64,000 bases of DNA from DAIOEK01 sp036746315 (GTDB lineage Bacteria; Chloroflexota; Anaerolineae; Anaerolineales; Anaerolineaceae), in assembly GCA_036746315.1 (NCBI GenBank), contig DAIOEK010000008.1:1-64000 (forward strand), written 5' to 3'. Below, one piece after another: positions 17,714 through 26,070 of the stretch. A model generated the notes under the pieces. The model was not told the DNA's origin. It worked only from the letters and a program-made list of their open reading frames with translations, and ran no database searches. Position 1 is the stretch's first letter. Each line of letters begins with the position of its first letter. Position numbers and translations under genes: made by a program.

Positions 17714-18193
17714 ATGAGAATTATTTATAAATCATTTCTATTAATATTCTTACTTTTTATAATCGCGGCATGCGCTGAGAACCAATCCGATATTTCCTCA
17801 GGGGTTCTTCAAAATAACCTGGAGAAATGGCAGGAGATGGGAATTAAAGACTACAGAATAGAGGTGATGGCGGTAAATAGTATCTGGCATGCACAAAAAA
17901 ATTCACTCACAGTGATGAATGGTTCTCCGACAGATTCTGATAGTGTTTGTTTTCCTGCTCCAATGGAAGTTGGAACATGCATCATAAATTCATTTAATGT
18001 ACACGACTTTCAAGTAGAGGGATTATTTGACAAAACGAAAGAAATGTTGGAAAGCGATGGATTTGTAAATACAAAAATAAAATATGATCCTGATTTTGGT
18101 TTTCCAGTTGAAATTTCTTATGATGATCCGGCTGTTGCGGACGACGATTGGTCCTGGCAGGTGATTTCGTTTACTCAGATATCAGACAAGTAG
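17714..18193 (+). CDS. DUF6174-like lipoprotein
   Basis: A 159-residue predicted lipoprotein: a hydrophobic N-terminus ends in IAAC (Cys20). The mature part shows the DUF6174 layout, with LEKWQEMGIKDYRIEV near the start, VEGLFDKTKEML in the middle, and DPDFGFPVEISYDDP near the end. Function of the family is unknown. The gene is visibly more AT-rich than its neighbours (codons such as ATT, AAA, TTA), which may indicate recent acquisition. It stands alone, with no clear operon partner; a broken DUF2568 gene follows immediately. Confidence 0.75.
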   Translation: MRIIYKSFLLIFLLFIIAACAENQSDISSGVLQNNLEKWQEMGIKDYRIEVMAVNSIWHAQKNSLTVMNGSPTDSDSVCFPAPMEVGTCIINSFNVHDFQVEGLFDKTKEMLESDGFVNTKIKYDPDFGFPVEISYDDPAVADDDWSWQVISFTQISDK

Positions 18194-18194
18194 A

Positions 18195-18570
18195 TTGTTG
18201 ACGAAGTTAAGCGATCATCCCATCAATCTGGCTTTGCGGTTTTTCCTTGAACTCGCCGCACTGGCGGCATATGCCCTGTGGGGGTGGAGGATGGGAGAAG
18301 GAGTATCCAGCTGACTGCTGGCAGCCGGTTTGCCGCTCATCATGGCTGCAATCTGGGGCACCTTCCGTGTTCCCAATGATCCTGGCAAAGCACCCATAGC
18401 GGTATCTGGCGCAGTCAGGTTGTTATACGAATTCCTCTTTTTTGTGGTGTCTGTTCCATCTTCCAAAAGCTGAAGAAAATATGTGGGCATGGGCTTTTAC
18501 GGTGCTTTCGGTCCTGCATTACCTGACTTCTGTGGATCGTATGACACGTTTAATGCATTATCGAGCTTAA
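18195..18570 (+). pseudogene. Degenerate DUF2568 (YrdB-like) membrane protein gene
   Basis: Reading from TTG 18195 gives LSDHPINLALRFFLELAALA followed by ALWGWRMGEGVSS, then a TGA at 18312-18314 where the family has a Trp-like position, then LLAAGLPLIMAAIWGTFRVP and VRLLYEFLFFVVS. A one-base frameshift near 18447-18452 then leads to NMWAWAFTVLSVLHYLTSVD, the usual DUF2568 C-terminus, ending at TAA 18568-18570. One stop and one frameshift make it a pseudogene of a small four-helix membrane protein. An error in the assembly would need two independent mistakes. Confidence 0.75.
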
Positions 18571-18664
18571 TTCCCCTAAAAAATGGCAAATAGTTGCAGT
18601 ACAATAGAACGGGTCGAGGTGAATAATCATCAGCCCGATCATATATCATAGTTAAAGTTGAATC

Positions 18665-20296
18665 ATGCCGCGAAACAAAAATCTTGAAACCATTCTTAAT
18701 CAACCGGAAGTAAAACAACAAGCAGCCCGTTCTGAGGTGGAAGAATACCTGAGTGTTAAACAACAACGCAGGTGGATCTTCCCCAGAGCCGCCCTGGTGG
18801 GGGCGGGCGCCGGACTGGTTGCACTGGCTTTCAGGGCCGGGCTGACGGGTCTGGACGCGCTTCGCAACCAAATCATTTTGGAGGCGAAATCCAGCCCGAC
18901 AATGGGATGGGTCTTCCCGGTGTTGTTCGCGATGACGGGCGTGTTGATTTCCGTCTTCCTGGTAAAAAGATTTGCCCCTGAAACTTCCGGGAGCGGTATT
19001 CCGCACCTGGAGGCGGTACTTCACCGCCTGCGCAAACTGGATTGGAAAAGGGTACTGCCGGTGAAATTTTTTGCCGGTATCGCCGCCATCGGCGGCGGAC
19101 TGGCGTTGGGGCGGGAAGGTCCAACCGTACAGATGGGTGGGGCGATCGGGGATGCGATTGCACGATTGCTCAAGGTCACCGAACGAGAACGGCTCACCCT
19201 TATCTCTGCCGGCGCCGGCGCGGGGTTGTCGGCTGCCTTTAATGCACCTCTTTCGGGTTTGATCTTTGTGTTGGAAGAGGTGCGGCGGGATTTTCAGCCG
19301 ATTGTGTTTGGGGCAGCTTTTGTTGCCGCAGTAATTGCCGACATCATCGCCCGGGTAGGTTCGGGACCCTTCCCGGTTTTTGCTGTGCCCAGTTATCCGG
19401 TTCCGCCTCTGGCATCCCTGTTCGTTTTTGCCATCCTGGGTGTTGCGTCCGGCTTGCTGGGTGTCGTTTTCAACCGCAGCCTGCTGGGTGCACAACAGTT
19501 GCTTTCACGGATTCCCCAAAAGTGGTACTTCCCCGTAATTGGGGCGGTGGGCGGTCTGGTGGGCTTGATTGGCTGGTTCAATCCGTTGTTGATCGGAAGC
19601 GGGCATTCTCTGGCTGAATACACATTGAAGGGTAATACAGCCCTGATGCTGATCCCGCTTTTTTTTGTGATCCGGCTGTTGCTCACTACAACCAACTATA
19701 GTACCGGCGCGGCAGGCGGTATTTTTGCGCCGTTGTTGGTTTTGGGTGCATTGCTGGGTCTGGGCGTGGGTGAGATTGCACACCAGATTGCTCCGCAGAT
19801 TGTGCCCATTCCGGGAGTTTTTGCCGTGGTGGGGATGGCGGCATATTTCACTGCCATAGTTCGGGCGCCACTGACGGGTATTATGCTGATTGTGGAAATG
19901 ACCGGAAATTACTCGCAAATGCTGCCGCTTTTGGTAAGCTGCTTTTCAGCGTACGTGGTGGCGGAATCGCTCAAAGATCTGCCGATCTATGAGGCGCTTC
20001 TGGAAAGAGACCTGAAACAGGCGGGGATCACCAATGTATTGCAGGATCCGGCTGTGTTGGAGTTTACCATACAGATGGGCGCGCCGTTTGCAGGTCAACC
20101 CATCCGTTCATTGGGACTGCCGCCAGGCTGCATCATTATCCGCTGTACCGATGGAAAGCGTGAGTGGGTGCCCAAGGCGAATACCCGTCTGGAACCGCAC
20201 ATGCGCATCACCACGGTGGTTGCCCCGGAAGCTGCCGATGGAATGGAAATGCTGCGTAAAGGGTGTACAGCTGAACTTGGCCAATCTGCGACTTAA
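18665..20296 (+). CDS. ClC-type chloride channel/H+ antiporter with C-terminal TrkA-C-like domain
   Basis: A 543-residue voltage-gated ClC family protein in the cytoplasmic membrane. All selectivity-filter motifs are present: GSGIPHLE (~115), GREGPTVQMGG with the gating glutamate at residue 151, GIFAPLLVLGALLG (~355), and a C-terminal Tyr in DLPIYEALLERD. The inner proton glutamate is likely within FVLEEVRRDF, so exchange of Cl- for H+ rather than simple channel activity is likely. After the membrane core a ~80-residue tail (EFTIQMGAPFAGQPIRSLGL...CIIIRCTDGKREWVP) looks like a TrkA-C/RCK-C ligand-binding domain, giving a regulatory input. A small membrane protein gene follows after 27 bases. 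Confidence 0.93.
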   Translation: MPRNKNLETILNQPEVKQQAARSEVEEYLSVKQQRRWIFPRAALVGAGAGLVALAFRAGLTGLDALRNQIILEAKSSPTMGWVFPVLFAMTGVLISVFLVKRFAPETSGSGIPHLEAVLHRLRKLDWKRVLPVKFFAGIAAIGGGLALGREGPTVQMGGAIGDAIARLLKVTERERLTLISAGAGAGLSAAFNAPLSGLIFVLEEVRRDFQPIVFGAAFVAAVIADIIARVGSGPFPVFAVPSYPVPPLASLFVFAILGVASGLLGVVFNRSLLGAQQLLSRIPQKWYFPVIGAVGGLVGLIGWFNPLLIGSGHSLAEYTLKGNTALMLIPLFFVIRLLLTTTNYSTGAAGGIFAPLLVLGALLGLGVGEIAHQIAPQIVPIPGVFAVVGMAAYFTAIVRAPLTGIMLIVEMTGNYSQMLPLLVSCFSAYVVAESLKDLPIYEALLERDLKQAGITNVLQDPAVLEFTIQMGAPFAGQPIRSLGLPPGCIIIRCTDGKREWVPKANTRLEPHMRITTVVAPEAADGMEMLRKGCTAELGQSAT

Positions 20297-20323
20297 CAGG
20301 TAGAGATCAAGGTGGAGGGGAAA

Positions 20324-20677
20324 ATGAATATCATCTTGTGGGTGATTCAAGCAATTGTTGCCGTTAAATTGATCACGGTGGCCGTTACACATGGAATGCA
20401 GCAATCCCGCGAGGTGATGCAGACCGCCATCGAGAAAATGGGCGGCAATTCGCGCATGCTTTTATGGGGAGTGGCGATAGCCAGTCTGCTGGCTGCCATT
20501 GGCGTCCTTTTGCCGGTGCGGTTTGGTATGTATCCGCTGATCTATGCGGCGTTAATCCTGCTGGCATCCATCCCTTTTCACCTGCGCTGCCGCGAAAAGC
20601 CCAAAGTATTCGTCAGCCTGGTCCTCTTTTTACTGGTGGCGGCTGTGTTTTATGGGCGCTGGATCCTGTATTTATAA
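20324..20677 (+). CDS. Small DoxX-like membrane protein
   Basis: A 117-residue protein with four predicted helices (~3-20, 45-62, 68-82, 92-112). The polar loop THGMQQSREVMQTAIEKMGG between helices 1 and 2 resembles the DoxX-like family. GGAGGGG lies just before ATG 20324, which is preferred to the in-frame GTG at 20312. It probably shares a transcript with the ClC gene. Function unknown. Confidence 0.65.
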   Translation: MNIILWVIQAIVAVKLITVAVTHGMQQSREVMQTAIEKMGGNSRMLLWGVAIASLLAAIGVLLPVRFGMYPLIYAALILLASIPFHLRCREKPKVFVSLVLFLLVAAVFYGRWILYL

Positions 20678-20843
20678 TTGTTTCTGTTTCAGCTGATTGA
20701 CTGCGGGCAATCGTATCTAAATTTATTTTTCTAAACTGTTTTTCTCTCTTTCCCGATTAGGGAAGTCGGGGCGACGGGCAAAAGCTATTGTAAATCCAAT
20801 AAAAAACAAGATGCAATCGCCCATGGGTTGACTGCGGGGCAAA

Positions 20844-20871
20844 TTGGGTGCCTCAAAAACTATGGTATGAT
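20844..20871 (+). promoter_or_regulatory. Candidate promoter of the asparagine synthetase-like gene
   Basis: TTGGGT (20844-20849), 16 bases, TATGAT (20866-20871). Transcription from here would leave a leader of about 145 bases before the ATG at 21025. The rest of the gap 20678-21024 holds no gene; the short frames on either strand have no ribosome sites or family features. Confidence 0.4.
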
Positions 20872-21024
20872 GATAAGTGACATCCCGACCATAGATTTTG
20901 TAAATACATACTGCGCCCATCAATCTCATAGAAGTAAATTTAATTTCACTATATTTTGCCCGGTTGGTTGCAGTGTCGTTGAACCAAACCGGCAGCCATT
21001 CCACAAAAAGGAGGTCAAGATAAT

Positions 21025-22416
21025 ATGGCAGGAATTGCGGGCATATCAGAGCCCGGTAAACAAACTCAGGTAAATAAAATGGTGGAGAGGATTTACACAC
21101 GGGGGAAAGGTCATCAGAAGGCAATCGAAACACCTTTTGTTACAATGCAGGCAGTCTGGTCGGATGCCGAACGCGGACGAAAATCAGATTTCTTACAGAA
21201 AAATGCAGTATGGGATGGCGTTAATCTGCCGGAGGATTTGCCCGAAGAACTGCCGGGATGGAATGAACCATTTGCGCTGGCAGCCGCCAGCGAGGATGGG
21301 TTTATCCTTGCCAGGGATATGCTGGGCGTCAAACCGCTTTATTATGGCAAGGTGGATGACGCGCTTGCATTTGCATCGGAAGTAAAAGCCTTACTGGCAA
21401 TCACAAACGACATCCATGAGTTCCCGGCTGGATCATGGTACACACCGAAAAAAGGCTTCCAAACCTTTAGCAAACTTGAACCGGGAATTCCCTTGAGGGA
21501 AGGTCCGATGTCGATTGCCGACGAATTGCGAAAAAAACTTGATGCGGCCATCGAATGCCGGGTGGTCTCTGACTCGATGGGCAGCTGGCTTTCCGGTGGT
21601 GTGGATTCTTCGGTAATTGCCGTATTAGCCCGCAAGTATGTCAACGAGTTTCACTCATTCGTCAGCGGCGTATCCGGTGCGGATGATATTAAATACGGTA
21701 CCGAGATGGCAGAATTTCTGGGGACGACCCATCATGTAATCACTGTCAACTTACAGGATATGCTGCGGGTCTTGCCCGAAGTCATCTATCACCTGGAGTC
21801 GTTCGATGCCCTGCTGGTACGTTCGTCCGTAACCAATTACCTTACCGGCAAGGTGGTATCCGATTATGTGGGTGCTGTGTTCTCCGGTGAGGCAGGCGAT
21901 GAGTTATTCGCCGGCTATGATTACATTAAACAAATACCCGAAAAGGAAATTACCGCAGAGTTGCAGGATATTACACTGCGGCTGCACAATACGGCTCTCC
22001 AGCGGGTGGATCGCAGCGCCTATGCCCATGGCGTCATGCCAATGGTCCCCTTTACGGATACCAACGTTGTGGAATACGCTTTCCGTATTCCGGCAAAGTA
22101 CAAGGTATACCGCGAAGGTGAAAAAGCTACCGAGAAGTGGATTCTACGCAAAGCGGTGGATGGATTGGTTCCGGATTCGATCCTTTGGCGTCCAAAAGCC
22201 AAATTCTGGCAGGGGGCGGGCGTTCGCGAAATATTGCACGATCACGCAGCAAACGCGATCAGCGACGCAGATTTTGCCCGTGAGCGGAAACTACCCAACG
22301 GCTGGAGCTTGCACAGCAAGGAAGAGTTGATGTATTATCGCATCTTCCGCGAGCAGTTTGGCGAGTTGCCCAGCCTGGACTGGATGGGCCGCACCAAAGG
22401 CGCACCTGTGGAATAA
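21025..22416 (+). CDS. Asparagine synthetase (AsnB) homologue lacking the glutaminase Cys
   Basis: A 463-residue protein with the two-domain layout of class-B asparagine synthetase: an N-terminal Ntn-like domain (~1-155) and a synthetase domain with the ATP pyrophosphatase loop WLSGGVDSSVIA (~189-200) and SGEAGDELFAGYDY (~290). In active enzymes the N-terminus is MCGI, with Cys2 as the glutaminase nucleophile. Here it reads MAGIAGI, so glutamine cannot be used by that route. The domain is also shorter than the usual ~200 residues. It may use ammonia, or make another amide or beta-lactam-like bond. AAAAAGGAGG precedes the ATG, confirming the start. Monocistronic, with a strong terminator. Confidence 0.88.
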   Translation: MAGIAGISEPGKQTQVNKMVERIYTRGKGHQKAIETPFVTMQAVWSDAERGRKSDFLQKNAVWDGVNLPEDLPEELPGWNEPFALAAASEDGFILARDMLGVKPLYYGKVDDALAFASEVKALLAITNDIHEFPAGSWYTPKKGFQTFSKLEPGIPLREGPMSIADELRKKLDAAIECRVVSDSMGSWLSGGVDSSVIAVLARKYVNEFHSFVSGVSGADDIKYGTEMAEFLGTTHHVITVNLQDMLRVLPEVIYHLESFDALLVRSSVTNYLTGKVVSDYVGAVFSGEAGDELFAGYDYIKQIPEKEITAELQDITLRLHNTALQRVDRSAYAHGVMPMVPFTDTNVVEYAFRIPAKYKVYREGEKATEKWILRKAVDGLVPDSILWRPKAKFWQGAGVREILHDHAANAISDADFARERKLPNGWSLHSKEELMYYRIFREQFGELPSLDWMGRTKGAPVE

Positions 22417-22435
22417 AAAATTTCTAACATAAAAG

Positions 22436-22460
22436 GACTGCCCCGATGGGCAGTCTTTTT
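22436..22460 (+). terminator. Intrinsic terminator
   Basis: An 8-bp GC-rich stem (22436-22443 with 22448-22455), CGAT loop, then five Ts, 20 bases after the preceding stop. Confidence 0.85.
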
Positions 22461-22597
22461 ATGTTGCCTTTACAGGTTAGACAAAATCAAGTATCCATCC
22501 ATTCAGCGCGCTAGAATGTGATTCGAAATCCCCGCACAGTTTCCACTTATCGTTGGCTTTGGGGAGTTGCGCCATCACCGATTTATTCAAATTTTCC

Positions 22598-22617
22598 GAT
22601 CAGATTTTGATCTGATC
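22598..22617. promoter_or_regulatory. Perfect palindrome upstream of the hemerythrin-like gene
   Basis: GATCAGAT-TTTG-ATCTGATC, two perfect 8-base arms with a 4-base spacer, ending 17 bases before the ATG at 22635 and just before the ribosome site GGAAGGA. It could be an operator or a 5' hairpin controlling translation. Confidence 0.45.
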
Positions 22618-22634
22618 CCTGGGAAGGAACGGTT

Positions 22635-23147
22635 ATGTTAAACAAGAAAACCCAACCTTTGCGCGATGTGCATGCCTCACTTCTTACCGGTATTGAAAGC
22701 CTCCGCATGGCAGGCGATGTACTCGATGAAGGGATGCTGAGCTATGAAGTGCAACAAAAACTGGATGAGGCTTATGGATTTTTGACAAAAACGCTGCAAC
22801 CGCATTCCAATGCAGAAGAGATGACAATTTACCCGGTCATACAAAAAGTGATGGGCAATCCCTTGGCAACGGATACCATGATTTATGATCACAAAGAGAT
22901 TGCCAGCCTGACCCAACAGCTGATTATGCAGCGATCGCAAATACTGAATCCGGTTTTAACACAAACATCGGCCAACTCTTTGCGCAGAGTACTGTATGGT
23001 CTGTACACTTTAGTCAAGATGCATTTCGCAAAAGAAGAAGAAATCTACCTGCCGCTGCTGGATATTTATTTGAAAGACGATGAGGCGGCGATCATGTTCA
23101 CCGAACTGGAGGCAGCGAGCCAAGGGGAGATACTGCAGGAAGCATAG
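22635..23147 (+). CDS. Hemerythrin/HHE-domain protein
   Basis: A 170-residue, all-helical protein with the spacing of HHE cation-binding domains: His13 in RDVHASL, QPHSNAEEMTIYP (H..E), YDHKEI, and MHFAKEEEIYLPLLD (H...E). These would bind a di-iron centre that senses or stores O2, NO or iron. ATG 22635 is set by GGAAGGA just upstream. Single-gene unit with its own palindromic upstream element and a shared downstream terminator. Confidence 0.82.
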   Translation: MLNKKTQPLRDVHASLLTGIESLRMAGDVLDEGMLSYEVQQKLDEAYGFLTKTLQPHSNAEEMTIYPVIQKVMGNPLATDTMIYDHKEIASLTQQLIMQRSQILNPVLTQTSANSLRRVLYGLYTLVKMHFAKEEEIYLPLLDIYLKDDEAAIMFTELEAASQGEILQEA

Positions 23148-23176
23148 AAGGTATCACAGCCCGGTTCGTGTATATA

Positions 23177-23216
23177 AGCACAACGCTTTCGTTGAGTTGG
23201 GAAAGCGCTGTGCTTT
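23177..23216. terminator. Bidirectional terminator between convergent genes
   Basis: A 14-bp stem with one mismatch (23177-23190 with 23201-23214) and a 10-base loop, followed by TTTT on the plus strand. It lies between the hemerythrin-like gene (plus) and the SDR pair (minus), and probably serves the plus-strand gene best. Confidence 0.75.
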
Positions 23217-23222
23217 TGATTG

Positions 23223-24071
23223 TTAGATGGCTGAAGGATGAAACCTTTTCTGATGAGCGGTTCTCCATCGGTTGCCGACCAGAGATGCGATCCACGTGGC
23301 GGGAAAAATCGACCCGGCTGCCCGAAGAAATTGGTTGATCCGGCCGGGGATGACAACCGGTTTGTTCCGTAGAGCAGCATCAATGGCGGCTGCCGCAACC
23401 CTGCCGGTGTCGCGGGTGGTCGCGTATCCCATCCACCCCTGCGCTTCGATTGCCTCGATATTGGTCTGCGTGGTGGGCATGCCGGCAGGGCAGAGGACGG
23501 TGACGCTTGCGCCCGTCCCCTTTAATTCCTCACGCAGGGCAAGCGAAAAGTTGAGCAGGAATCTCTTGGATGCCGCATAGGTTGCTTTGACCGGCATGGG
23601 GTAGAAGGCTGCCAGACTGGCTACATTGATAATTCGAAATGGGGTCAGTGGGTCGCGTAGCTGGAGGAGGCGATGCGTCATTTCCAGCGTGTTTTCCACA
23701 TTCAGGCGGACAATGGTGGATATCCATTCACGGTTCTGGTCAGTGAAAAGCCCTTCATAATCCAAACCGGCAACATTGATCAGGCAGGAGAACTTTCCAG
23801 CATACTCCTCCAGGCTGGTGAAGAAAATTTCACGAGCTGATGGATCCACCAGGTTGCATGCCTGATAGTAAGTGCGGACGTTATAGATTTTATTCAGACT
23901 ATTTGCCAGTATTGCAAGCTGTTCTTCATTAATATCTGTCAGATACAGATCCCAGCCGCAGGCAGCGCATTCCAATGCGAATGCTTTCCCCAGTCCACCG
24001 GTAGCTCCGGTGATCAGCGCCAGGCTGACGGGTGTATCCAAATTATTCAAGGGCGGAAGTTTATTATACAT
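23223..24071 (-). CDS. Short-chain dehydrogenase/reductase (classical SDR)
   Basis: A 282-residue NAD(P)-dependent oxidoreductase. The nucleotide-binding TGATGGLG (~21-28), the NVAG element (~98), the catalytic Ser in NVASLAAF and the YAASK motif are all present. The substrate is unknown; the form resembles SDRs acting on lipids or hydroxysteroid-type substrates, and a hydrophobic C-terminal stretch (FLRAAGSIFPATWIASLVG) hints at membrane contact. It overlaps the upstream SDR gene by 8 bases, so the two are co-translated. Confidence 0.9.
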   Translation of the reverse strand: MYNKLPPLNNLDTPVSLALITGATGGLGKAFALECAACGWDLYLTDINEEQLAILANSLNKIYNVRTYYQACNLVDPSAREIFFTSLEEYAGKFSCLINVAGLDYEGLFTDQNREWISTIVRLNVENTLEMTHRLLQLRDPLTPFRIINVASLAAFYPMPVKATYAASKRFLLNFSLALREELKGTGASVTVLCPAGMPTTQTNIEAIEAQGWMGYATTRDTGRVAAAAIDAALRNKPVVIPGRINQFLRAAGSIFPATWIASLVGNRWRTAHQKRFHPSAI

Positions 24072-24957
24072 GGTTGATCTCCGAGTTGTTTATTCCACAC
24101 ATGTGGGCAGATAGCGCCCACAATCGGGTTGCGTTATTTGCATCCAATGCCCGGGCGGCGGGCTTTTTGGGGAACCCATCCTTCCAGTAAATTGCGCCGG
24201 GATAGGCTTTGAGTGGTTGGTCGAAAATGGCGACAATCCCACGAGCTGATTGTGCCGGCGTCACGCCTCCCTTACGGCGGATGCTCCAAATCCAGCGCGC
24301 AAGCAAGGGAGTCCCCTTGAAGGCAATTTCAGTACTGACCAAACCGGGATCGGCTGCATAGGCACGGATTTTTGAATCGAGCCCCACCAGGTGGTTTAGT
24401 TCAACGGTAAAGAGGACATTGGCCAGTTTCGACTGGCTGTAGGCGGTTAATCCGCTGTATGTACGGTGCATTTGGACGTCCTGCCAGTGGATGTTTGTCC
24501 ATGAATGATTCTCGCTGCTTACCGTAATCACTCTGGCTTGTGGAGCAGCCTGCAAAAGTGGAAGCAACTGGCGGGTAAGCAAAAAGGGAGCCAGATGATT
24601 GACCGCCCATTGCGTTTCGATACCCTCGGCAGTTTGGGTAAACCAAAAGACAAAAGTACCGGCGTTATTGATCAGGGCATCCAGATAGGGATGATCCCAT
24701 TCCTGTAATGCACTTGTAATTTGGGGAACGAGCGCATGTATGTTTTGCTGTAATGACAGATCGGCAACGAGATATTTCACCCTGCTTTGTGGGTACAATT
24801 TGTGGAAACGGGCTTCACACCCCTGGCATTTTTCCGGTGAGCGACCAATGCCAATGATGTTCGCATTACGCTGCAATAACTCTTCGGCAATTGCCAGCCC
24901 GATACCGGAAGTAGCTCCGGTGACCACGACATTCTGATTGGTGGGATTTTCTTTCAT
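24064..24957 (-). CDS. Retinol-dehydrogenase-like SDR
   Basis: A 297-residue SDR of the retinol dehydrogenase/protochlorophyllide reductase-like branch. TGATSGIGLAIA is at ~13-24, NNAG near 92, a Ser in TVSSENHSW and YSQSK at the active site. The substrate cannot be named. It is the first gene of a two-SDR unit. A membrane LuxR-type regulator lies upstream on the same strand, separated by a strong hairpin, and may or may not control it. ATG 24957 lacks a strong ribosome site but matches the family start. Confidence 0.88.
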   Translation of the reverse strand: MKENPTNQNVVVTGATSGIGLAIAEELLQRNANIIGIGRSPEKCQGCEARFHKLYPQSRVKYLVADLSLQQNIHALVPQITSALQEWDHPYLDALINNAGTFVFWFTQTAEGIETQWAVNHLAPFLLTRQLLPLLQAAPQARVITVSSENHSWTNIHWQDVQMHRTYSGLTAYSQSKLANVLFTVELNHLVGLDSKIRAYAADPGLVSTEIAFKGTPLLARWIWSIRRKGGVTPAQSARGIVAIFDQPLKAYPGAIYWKDGFPKKPAARALDANNATRLWALSAHMCGINNSEINHV

Positions 24958-25052
24958 TCGATTTCCATTCCTGACTGCATATTTCGATCACGCGTGTTGA
25001 TGCGCTGTTTATATTCCCCAGCAGGATGGATTGTCATCGGTAAATGGATGGA

Positions 25053-25086
25053 ATAGGGGGGTGGATTCAATTCTCCACCCCCCTAT
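25053..25086 (-). terminator. Strong hairpin after the LuxR-type gene
   Basis: A perfect 13-bp G/C-rich stem (25053-25065 with 25074-25086) and 8-base loop, 32 bases beyond the regulator's stop and before the SDR pair on the same strand. No long U-tract follows, so termination may be partial. Confidence 0.55.
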
Positions 25087-25117
25087 CGTGAGCATCAAAT
25101 AGATTTCTTGAGGGCTA

Positions 25118-25888
25118 CTACTTCAATATTCCCAGTTCGTGTGCCCGGTTGACAGCCTGCACCCGACTCTGGACGTTCATTTTTGTATAGATATTATTGA
25201 TGTGAGTCTTTACAGTGCTTTGCGCAACGGTTAACCGGCGCGCAATCTCGGCATTTGTCAGCCCAGCGTTGATTAGTTGTAGCACTTCGATCTCCCGCAG
25301 GCTGAGGGGTTCGACCAGACCGGGAAATACCGTTGCGGTGATCACGGCACCTTCTCTGTGGATGGGACGGAAAATTCGTTCGGATATCCTGGACCATCGC
25401 AAGGACAGTCCCAGCACAACCAGCAAAATGGGCACCATGATTTGAATGAATAATCCGCCGGCAATCGCACCGAATATGGCAAAGAAGGCTGCCCCCAGAA
25501 TAATGGCACCCTGGGCGCTTAGTAGAACCACCCCTGGAAAATGCAGGTACCGATTGGCAAGAATAGTCCCCAGACCGGCGCCGGGGAAAATGAGCAGCCA
25601 GGCGTATGCCCAGGCATCCCAATCTCCGGTGAGTACGTTCATCAGAAAGATGATGCCCAGGGTAAGCAGCAGGCAGCCGGGTATATACAGCCAGGGTGCC
25701 CAGAAATAGTCCGATTTGTAAATGATTACCAGAAGAATAAATGCCGCCCCCAGAGCAAGAAAAATCAATGGCAGATAGATCATCGTGCCGTTATCGGTGA
25801 AGATGGTAATGCCCAGCAAGATTAAGCCGGCAACGATCAGAACAATGCTGGTGATTCTTGCCGTTTGATTTCCCTGATTCTTCTTCAC
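25118..25888 (-). CDS. Membrane-anchored LuxR-type transcriptional regulator
   Basis: A 256-residue protein with about six membrane helices in residues 10-165 and a C-terminal LuxR/FixJ helix-turn-helix (~190-256: LSLREIEVLQLINAGLTNAE, IARRLTVAQSTVKTHINNIY). A DNA-binding domain tethered to a polytopic membrane sensor suggests direct sensing of a membrane or envelope signal. There is no receiver or ATPase domain. Neighbours are the SDR pair (same strand, downstream) and a META lipoprotein (divergent). Its targets are not evident; the divergent promoter region 25889-26070 is a natural candidate. Confidence 0.88.
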   Translation of the reverse strand: MKKNQGNQTARITSIVLIVAGLILLGITIFTDNGTMIYLPLIFLALGAAFILLVIIYKSDYFWAPWLYIPGCLLLTLGIIFLMNVLTGDWDAWAYAWLLIFPGAGLGTILANRYLHFPGVVLLSAQGAIILGAAFFAIFGAIAGGLFIQIMVPILLVVLGLSLRWSRISERIFRPIHREGAVITATVFPGLVEPLSLREIEVLQLINAGLTNAEIARRLTVAQSTVKTHINNIYTKMNVQSRVQAVNRAHELGILK

Positions 25889-26020
25889 GATCTATTCCGT
25901 TACCTTCTCTTTGATAATTATATCCGTCTATTCCTTATCGCCAAACGCAGGGTGTAGCAAAGTGTATCAATACAGGTCGGTTAACTGTAACAGCAATAAT
26001 GGGGAACCCTTTCGTGATAG

Positions 26021-26050
26021 TTGACGTTTCAGACATTAATATCATAAGAT
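26021..26050 (+). promoter_or_regulatory. Candidate promoter of the META lipoprotein gene
   Basis: TTGACG (26021-26026), 18 bases, TAAGAT (26045-26050); AAGGAGCGG follows before the ATG at 26071. The promoter is in the divergent gap shared with the LuxR-type gene. Confidence 0.45.
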
Positions 26051-26070
26051 TATTGTTATAAGGAGCGGAG

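Noticed and set aside
18497..19495. Minus-strand 332-codon frame over the ClC start
   Set aside because: Opposes a well-supported ClC gene and the DUF2568 remnant; composition is that of a shadow.
20723..21133. Minus-strand frame across the gap before the asparagine synthetase-like gene
   Set aside because: Overlaps a confident gene start with a perfect ribosome site and shows no protein family features.
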